From Pseudomonadota bacterium (GTDB taxonomy: Bacteria; Desulfobacterota; Desulfovibrionia; Desulfovibrionales; Desulfovibrionaceae): DNA of 64,000 bases. The stretch's first letter is position 1, and every line of letters starts with the position of its first letter. Under the pieces are notes generated by a model. That model saw only the letters and a list, made by a program, of their open reading frames with translations. It was not told the origin of the DNA and did no database searches. Both the position numbers and the translations under genes were made by a program. Shown piece by piece: positions 59,301 through 64,000 of this stretch. The DNA lies in NCBI GenBank assembly GCA_023460395.1, contig JAEWQB010000015.1, positions 1-64,000 on the forward strand, given 5' to 3'.

Positions 59301-60755
59301 ATGCAGGCAGCCGAGATCGCGTTGTATAACGAAATGTACACCCCGGAGGGAAACGTCCGCCCCGCTTACGCCGAGGTGGCGGCGTGGGTGGAGCGCAACG
59401 GGGTGGAAAAGCTGGAAACGCTGAACCAGCAAGCACTGGCTATGTTTTATCGTAAGGGGGTCACCTTTACGGTATATAGCGACGCAAGCAACACCGAACG
59501 AGTTATTCCGTTCGACATTATCCCGCGTATTATCACCCAAAGCGAATGGCGGAAACTGGAGGCGGGCTGCGCCCAGCGCATTCGGGCGCTTAACGCGTTC
59601 ATTCACGACATTTACCACAAAAAGGACATCATCCACGCCGGTATCGTCCCACCGGATCAGGTACTAGTGAACGATTGCTACGAACCGTGGATGATAGACA
59701 TCCGCCTTCCGCAGCCCATTTATGCCCAAATCAGCGGCATTGATCTGGTACGGCACGGGGACGGGGAGTATTACGTGCTGGAAGACAACCTGCGCACCCC
59801 TTCTGGCGTTTCCTACATGATAGAGAACCGGTATGTAAGCGAGCGGCTGCTTGAAGGCGTGTTGCCTGCTGAAAGCGTGCTGCCCGTAGACAGCTATCCG
59901 CACATGCTGCGCCAGAGTCTGGCAGAATGCTGCGGCAAAGACGACCCGTACATTGTCGTGCTCACCCCCGGCAGATACAATAGCGCCTATTACGAACACG
60001 CTTTTTTAGCACGGGAAATGGGTGCGTCATTAGTACATGGTTATGACTTGTACGTGGAAAACAATCAGGTTTACGTGCGCACGGTCTGTGGACGGCAAAA
60101 GGTGGACGTGATTTACCGCCGCCTCGATGATGCCTTTCTTGACCCGCTGGTCTTCCGGTCAGATTCCATTCTCGGCGTGCCCGGACTTATGGGGGCATAC
60201 CGGGCGGGCAACGTGCTGCTAGCCAACGCGCCCGGTACGGGGGTGGCTGACGATAAATCCATCTATCCCTACGTGGGGGATATGATTCGCTTTTATCTGG
60301 CGGAAGAACCCATTCTGCATAACGTACCCACGTGGATGTGCCGCAAAAAAGACGACCTCGCCTACGTGCTGAATCATTTAGGCGAGCTGGTGGTCAAAGA
60401 GACACAAGGCTCCGGGGGCTACGGCATGCTTGTCGGTCCCAAGTCCACCAAAGCGGAAATTGCCGCATACCGCAAACGCATAGAAGCCGCCCCGGAAGGA
60501 TTCATCGCCCAGCCCACGTTGGCGCTTTCCGCCTGCCCTACCTGTGTGGAAGAAGGCATAGCCCCGCGTCATATCGATTTACGCCCATTTGTGCTCACCA
60601 GTCCCAACAAAGTCCGCATTTCCGCTGGCGGGCTTACCCGTGTCGCCCTGCGGGAAGGGTCGCTGGTGGTTAACTCTTCGCAGGGGGGCGGCATTAAAGA
60701 CACGTGGGTACTGCGATCCGATACGCTTGAAACCGGCAAAGGAGGTGCGGCATGA
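59301..60755 (+). CDS. Circularly permuted ATP-grasp protein
   Basis: 484 aa of the circularly permuted ATP-grasp type found next to alpha-E and transglutaminase genes. Features: QRIRALNAFIHDIYHKKDII in the N-terminal part, GEYYVLEDNLRTPSGVSYMIENR (metal/ATP-binding acidic block), TPGRYNSAYYEHAFLAREMG, and KETQGSGGYGMLVGP with the Gly-rich ATP loop. It probably forms an amide or peptide bond with ATP, perhaps building a peptide tag or small peptide; the product is unknown for this family. GAGGAG seven bases before the ATG. Four-gene operon with ATGA overlaps to the next gene. Confidence 0.9.
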   Translation: MQAAEIALYNEMYTPEGNVRPAYAEVAAWVERNGVEKLETLNQQALAMFYRKGVTFTVYSDASNTERVIPFDIIPRIITQSEWRKLEAGCAQRIRALNAFIHDIYHKKDIIHAGIVPPDQVLVNDCYEPWMIDIRLPQPIYAQISGIDLVRHGDGEYYVLEDNLRTPSGVSYMIENRYVSERLLEGVLPAESVLPVDSYPHMLRQSLAECCGKDDPYIVVLTPGRYNSAYYEHAFLAREMGASLVHGYDLYVENNQVYVRTVCGRQKVDVIYRRLDDAFLDPLVFRSDSILGVPGLMGAYRAGNVLLANAPGTGVADDKSIYPYVGDMIRFYLAEEPILHNVPTWMCRKKDDLAYVLNHLGELVVKETQGSGGYGMLVGPKSTKAEIAAYRKRIEAAPEGFIAQPTLALSACPTCVEEGIAPRHIDLRPFVLTSPNKVRISAGGLTRVALREGSLVVNSSQGGGIKDTWVLRSDTLETGKGGAA

Positions 60756-61351
60756 CTCTGCTGCTTTCCACCGCAGGCGACCTGTTCTGGCTGGGGCGGT
60801 ACATGAAACGCGCCGAGCAGTTGTATAGCCGCCTCTTCAGCCCCAACGCGGTAAACACTCATGCCTACCTGAAGGCCATGGGCCTGAGCGCGGAAGCGGA
60901 TTCCGGCAACCTTACCGAACGCATGCGGGTCAAAGACCTGCCTGAATGCTTTGAACGGGTGAACGACAACGTGCAAACCGTGCGCGGGGTGATAGATCAG
61001 GACGCTTACGACCTCTTCAACACCGTAAACCGGTTGCGCCAGTCCGGCAGCCAACGGGCGGCGTGCTTTCAGTTGCAGGCCTGCCACATGGCCATGCAGG
61101 CGCAGGAATCCATGGTGAGTCTGTTCTGGGAATTGGGGGACGCGGTAGAAACGCTGGACGAGCACATCCGTTTCGGAGACAGCAACCCCAATCATTTTCG
61201 GCAGCTCGCTCTAGTGACAACCGGCCTTCCCTCTGGAACGGCATGGGACGGCATGAAACAGCCCGCGCAGGCCATGGTGTTCACCATGGACGTGGGACAA
61301 TTCCGCAACTGGCTTACACAGCTAAGTGATCTTTTCGAGGACGGGGTATGA
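60752..61351 (+). CDS. Alpha-E domain protein (short form)
   Basis: 199 aa helical protein beginning LLLSTAGDLFWLGRYMKRAEQLYSRL, the hallmark N-terminus of alpha-E proteins (with the conserved WLGRYxERAE-like motif). The usual length is about 300 residues, so this one is clearly short though its end is clean and coupled to the next gene. AAGGAGG precedes the ATG, which overlaps the ATP-grasp stop. Function unknown; family is nearly always next to ATP-grasp and transglutaminase partners. Confidence 0.88.
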   Translation: MTLLLSTAGDLFWLGRYMKRAEQLYSRLFSPNAVNTHAYLKAMGLSAEADSGNLTERMRVKDLPECFERVNDNVQTVRGVIDQDAYDLFNTVNRLRQSGSQRAACFQLQACHMAMQAQESMVSLFWELGDAVETLDEHIRFGDSNPNHFRQLALVTTGLPSGTAWDGMKQPAQAMVFTMDVGQFRNWLTQLSDLFEDGV

Positions 61352-62133
61352 ACATCACCATTTCTCACGAAACCCACTATCGGTACGACACGCCGACCAA
61401 GCACAGCATACAGTTGCTCCGGCTGACGCCCTTAACGCTGGGGCATCAGACGGTTTCTTCGTGGAAGCTTATCCTGCCCCAATTCGGCAGTGAGCTGTAC
61501 GATGGATTCGGTAACTATTGTACGGTGATGAGCCTGCATGAACCCCACGAAACGCTTACGATTCAAGCCTGTGGAGAAGTGGACATAGATGAAACATGCG
61601 AGTGGGTTGATGATGACCGGCTGTCCCCGCAAATATTTCTGCGGGATACGCCTCTGACCCGCTGTAACGGGCAGATGCGCACGCTGGCGGAACGCCGTGT
61701 AAAAAAAGGCGTAACCCGCGAAGCCTTGCAGGCGTTCTGCGCCGACATTCTGGAGCGCATGCCCTACACCAAAGGGGCCACCGCTGTTTCCACAGCGGCT
61801 ACCGATGCCTTTTTAATGGGCAAAGGCGTGTGTCAGGACCACACCCACGTATTTTTGGCAAGCATGCGCACACTCGGCATTCCCGCGCGATATGTGTCCG
61901 GGTACCTGCTTACCGATTCCGCCCAGCATTCCGCCAGCCACGCATGGGCGGAAGCCTATCTTGAAGGGCACTGGCACGTCTTTGACGTGAGCAATCAACT
62001 GTTCACCCCTTCACGGCACGTGCAAGTTGCCATCGGGCTGGACTATAACGATGCGGCCCCCGTCCGTGGCGTCCGGGTGGGGGGAGGACATGAGCGCATG
62101 GACTACTCCGTGCGGCTGGCCTCGGACCAATAG
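61348..62133 (+). CDS. Transglutaminase-like cysteine protease/peptidase
   Basis: 261 aa. An N-terminal beta-rich domain (ITISHETHYRYDTPTKHSIQLLRL is typical) precedes the transglutaminase-like core with the catalytic Cys in GKGVCQDHTHVFLASMRTLGIPARYVSGYL and His and Asp in ASHAWAEAYLEGHWHVFDVSN. No signal peptide, so it acts in the cytoplasm, probably as a peptidase or amidase acting on products of the neighbouring ATP-grasp enzyme. Start overlaps the alpha-E stop by four bases. Confidence 0.93.
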   Translation: MNITISHETHYRYDTPTKHSIQLLRLTPLTLGHQTVSSWKLILPQFGSELYDGFGNYCTVMSLHEPHETLTIQACGEVDIDETCEWVDDDRLSPQIFLRDTPLTRCNGQMRTLAERRVKKGVTREALQAFCADILERMPYTKGATAVSTAATDAFLMGKGVCQDHTHVFLASMRTLGIPARYVSGYLLTDSAQHSASHAWAEAYLEGHWHVFDVSNQLFTPSRHVQVAIGLDYNDAAPVRGVRVGGGHERMDYSVRLASDQ

Positions 62134-62473
62134 CGCGGGAGCGATTGCCGCGCACCGCCCGGCAAGACACACGGCATCATGCGTGACGGCAAACACGGGA
62201 GGCACAACAGGGCCAAACCGCCTCCCCCTCAAGCATATGGAAAAACTCCGGGCAGCCGTTGCCGGACCTGATCAAGAAACCGGTAAGCGCGGCCATCGGC
62301 AGCGGACGGACGGGACAAGACGCTCTTGCAACCGAAAGAAGGGACAGTCTGCCCCGTCACAGGTACCCCTTGCAGGGGCACACCCTTGGCTTTATGATGC
62401 CCCACGGCTCAGGGAATTTGCGGCACGCCGCCCTAAGCCCATTCGCCCATTATGACAGAGGAAAGGAACGGTC
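62134..62473. other. Gap between transglutaminase and Anbu genes
   Basis: 340 bases without a supported gene. Composition is coding-like but all frames lack ribosome sites. No terminator or clear promoter seen, so the Anbu gene may or may not share the upstream transcript. Confidence 0.45.
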
Positions 62474-63217
62474 ATGAGTTATTGCGTTGGCATTCGCTTA
62501 CAGGACGGTATGGTATTCGCCAGCGACACACGCACCAACGCGGGCGTGGATCATGTTTCAACCTTCAAAAAAATGTATTCCTTCGGGGTGGATGGCGAGC
62601 GGGCCATTTTCCTGCTCACTGCGGGAAATCTCGCCACGTCGCAGGCGGTAGTCAGCCGTTTACGCCGCGATATCCGCCAAAAAGCGGAAGGGAACCTGCT
62701 CGTGCTCCCGTCGCTCTCTGAGGTGGTGGAAATGGTCGGGCACCTGTCCGCCGAGGTGGCGTATCAGACCCGGCAAACCGCCGCTATGGTGCAGGAGGGT
62801 GGTGGCTTTGGCAGCACATTCCTCATCGGCGGACAAATACGGGGAGAAGAGCCGGGCCTGTTTTTTGTCTACAGTGAGGGGAACAGCATCTACGCCACAC
62901 GCGACACGCCGTTCTTTCAGATAGGGGAAAGCAAGTATGGCAAGCCCATATTGGACAGGGCCATTCGCTATGAGAGCAATCTAGATGACGCTATCCGGGC
63001 CACTCTGGTGTCGTTTGACTCCACAGCCCGCTCCAATCTCTCTGTGGGATTTCCCATTGATCTGCTCGTTTACAAAACCAATAGTTTCCGCCTGCCCACG
63101 GGCAAACGTATTACAGAAGAAGACCCGTATATGCATACCATTCGTAGTGAATGGTCGCAGGGCTTACTGGCTATTCTGCGCAGTTTTGACACGCCGCCCC
63201 CGGAGTATCTGGCCTAA
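62474..63217 (+). CDS. Anbu (proteasome-related protease)
   Basis: Ancestral-beta-subunit protease of the proteasome/HslV superfamily. 247 aa. After removal of Met the N-terminus is Ser1, with Asp17 (ASDTRTNAG) and Lys31/32 (STFKKMYSF) at the positions of the proteasomal Thr1-Asp17-Lys33 triad. GGGFGSTFLIGGQ and the C-terminal EDPYMHTIRSEWSQGL are Anbu-like. Members form open helical rings and lack a dedicated unfoldase. AAAGGAACGG precedes the ATG. Its location after ATP-grasp, alpha-E and transglutaminase genes is the classic Anbu neighbourhood, suggesting a peptide-tagging and breakdown pathway. Confidence 0.93.
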   Translation: MSYCVGIRLQDGMVFASDTRTNAGVDHVSTFKKMYSFGVDGERAIFLLTAGNLATSQAVVSRLRRDIRQKAEGNLLVLPSLSEVVEMVGHLSAEVAYQTRQTAAMVQEGGGFGSTFLIGGQIRGEEPGLFFVYSEGNSIYATRDTPFFQIGESKYGKPILDRAIRYESNLDDAIRATLVSFDSTARSNLSVGFPIDLLVYKTNSFRLPTGKRITEEDPYMHTIRSEWSQGLLAILRSFDTPPPEYLA

Positions 63218-63378
63218 CGGTGAATCAAAAACGTATCGATAAGAATACGACAGCTTTCCGATAAGCATGCTAATACAGCGTCCGGTAACAGACAAATCAG
63301 CCGGACACCCGCGCCCCTCTACGCAAGCTGAGAGCATATCTCTTGTTCCCGCGCCGCAGGGCCATTTTGCGCCGGAGA

Positions 63379-63963
63379 CTACCCGTCGCAGGAAGCGCAG
63401 GAAACGTCTGCCAGCATACCTCGATTAAAGGGGCTGTGCCGAGGCACGGCATAGCCAGCCTGCCGTGTGGGTATGCCGCGCAAAACAGCTAACCATTCCT
63501 CCGGCAGGCCGTTCTGACGCGCTCCCGCCATCAAAAAGGCCATGTAGTCGCCGCTTGGTGGCATGGGCGAACCCAGTATGTCCTTTTTATAGGTCAGCGC
63601 CGCATATGCGGTGCCATCTGGGGCAGTAACCGTAACCGGATAATGGAAGTAGGCCCCCGCACCGTCAAACCGCGCGTCCTGCCATGCGTCCAGCCGATCC
63701 GCCGCCATGCCGGAAAGATCGTGCACCACGCCCCATACTCTGTGTCCGGGGGCGGGAACCACGGTTTCCATTCCCCCATCCCACATATGCGCGTGACCAA
63801 AAAAATCCAGCCGGTAGTCCGCCAAGCAGGCCGGTACGGCAGAAGCGGGGCGCACGTCCCGCAGGCGCAACTGCTCTTCGTGCAGATTCGTCCCGTAGGT
63901 AAAATAGAACAACCGCCCCGGACGCGGCTCCGTAATGCCGGATAACGCTGTGGAAGTGGACAT
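63379..63963 (-). CDS. Gamma-glutamylcyclotransferase-like (AIG2/GGCT) protein
   Basis: 194 aa. RLFYFTYGTNLHEEQL contains the YGxN(L/M) substrate loop of the family and MAADRLDAWQDARFDGAGAYFHY carries the GGCT-like barrel core; the usual catalytic Glu may be replaced, as LDAWQDA has Asp-rich surroundings where LDxxEG is expected. Enzymes of this fold release 5-oxoproline from gamma-glutamyl amides. AAGGAG upstream of the ATG. Convergent with Anbu; with two peptide-amide enzymes nearby a shared substrate is possible but speculative. Confidence 0.82.
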   Translation of the reverse strand: MSTSTALSGITEPRPGRLFYFTYGTNLHEEQLRLRDVRPASAVPACLADYRLDFFGHAHMWDGGMETVVPAPGHRVWGVVHDLSGMAADRLDAWQDARFDGAGAYFHYPVTVTAPDGTAYAALTYKKDILGSPMPPSGDYMAFLMAGARQNGLPEEWLAVLRGIPTRQAGYAVPRHSPFNRGMLADVSCASCDG

Positions 63964-64000
63964 GATGATTCTCCTTACAGTCCGTTTCCGGGACAGGCGA

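Noticed and set aside
59173..59424. 83-codon frame ahead of the ATP-grasp gene
   Set aside because: No ribosome site and runs out of frame into the ATP-grasp coding sequence.
62027..62455. 142-codon frame in the gap before Anbu
   Set aside because: Begins inside the transglutaminase gene in another frame, with no ribosome site and Arg/Pro-biased composition.

Overview
The window reads as chromosomal DNA of an anaerobic, respiratory deltaproteobacterium (Desulfobacterota), most likely a sulfate or sulfite reducer of the Desulfovibrionaceae. I infer this from a B12-dependent (class II) ribonucleotide reductase, a quinol-oxidase-like membrane protein fused to a seven-heme cytochrome c, an AICAR transformylase lacking the usual IMP cyclohydrolase domain, a short PrpR-type sigma-54 activator, and moderately high GC with strong AGGAG ribosome binding sites. 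No database was consulted, so the genus is an inference. There is no phage, insertion sequence, CRISPR array or rRNA; one tRNA gene (Lys, TTT) is present.

Layout. 0-8.3 kb: a chemoreceptor, a lysozyme-like protein, an AEC-family permease, a PHP-domain/glycosyltransferase fusion and a small unknown protein. 8.3-20.4 kb: housekeeping genes (DEAD-box helicase, tRNA-Lys, serS, an SGNH membrane protein, nrdJ, ftsE-ftsX, ilvD). 20.7-34.2 kb: a catabolic island, which is the most interesting part. 34.3-52.3 kb: nucleotide and amino-acid metabolism (double-receiver regulator, holB, purA, mltF, AICAR transformylase, RNase II, plsY, thrC, hisF-hisH, carB-purF). 52.3-56.1 kb: a cytochrome bd-like pair, one subunit carrying multiheme cytochrome c. 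56.6-58.9 kb: coaX and eno. 59.3-63.2 kb: an ATP-grasp / alpha-E / transglutaminase / Anbu-protease operon. The window closes with a gamma-glutamylcyclotransferase-like gene.

The island at 20.7-34.2 kb appears to be a self-contained pathway for a 2-hydroxy acid. A near-consensus sigma-54 promoter precedes a split UxaA-family lyase (99 + 399 aa), a tripartite tricarboxylate-type transporter (TctC-TctB-TctA), a LarA-like nickel-dependent racemase/epimerase and an MFS permease. Convergent to these lies a PrpR_N-PAS-AAA+-Fis activator of sigma-54. Divergent from the activator is a D-2-hydroxyacid dehydrogenase followed by larC, larE and larB, the complete synthesis set for the nickel-pincer cofactor that LarA enzymes need. 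Lyase of the SuyAB/UxaA family, TTT transporter and D-2-hydroxyacid dehydrogenase are also the parts list of known sulfolactate pathways (SuyAB, SlcHFG, SlcC). With no sugar-acid kinase or aldolase nearby, I propose that the substrate is sulfolactate or a similar small hydroxy acid, with the LarA homologue interconverting its enantiomers. The substrate assignment is inference; gene family assignments are well supported.

Most genes are tightly packed, with ATGA-type overlaps (larE-larB, carB-purF, ATP-grasp/alpha-E/transglutaminase), and several clear intrinsic terminators divide transcription units.
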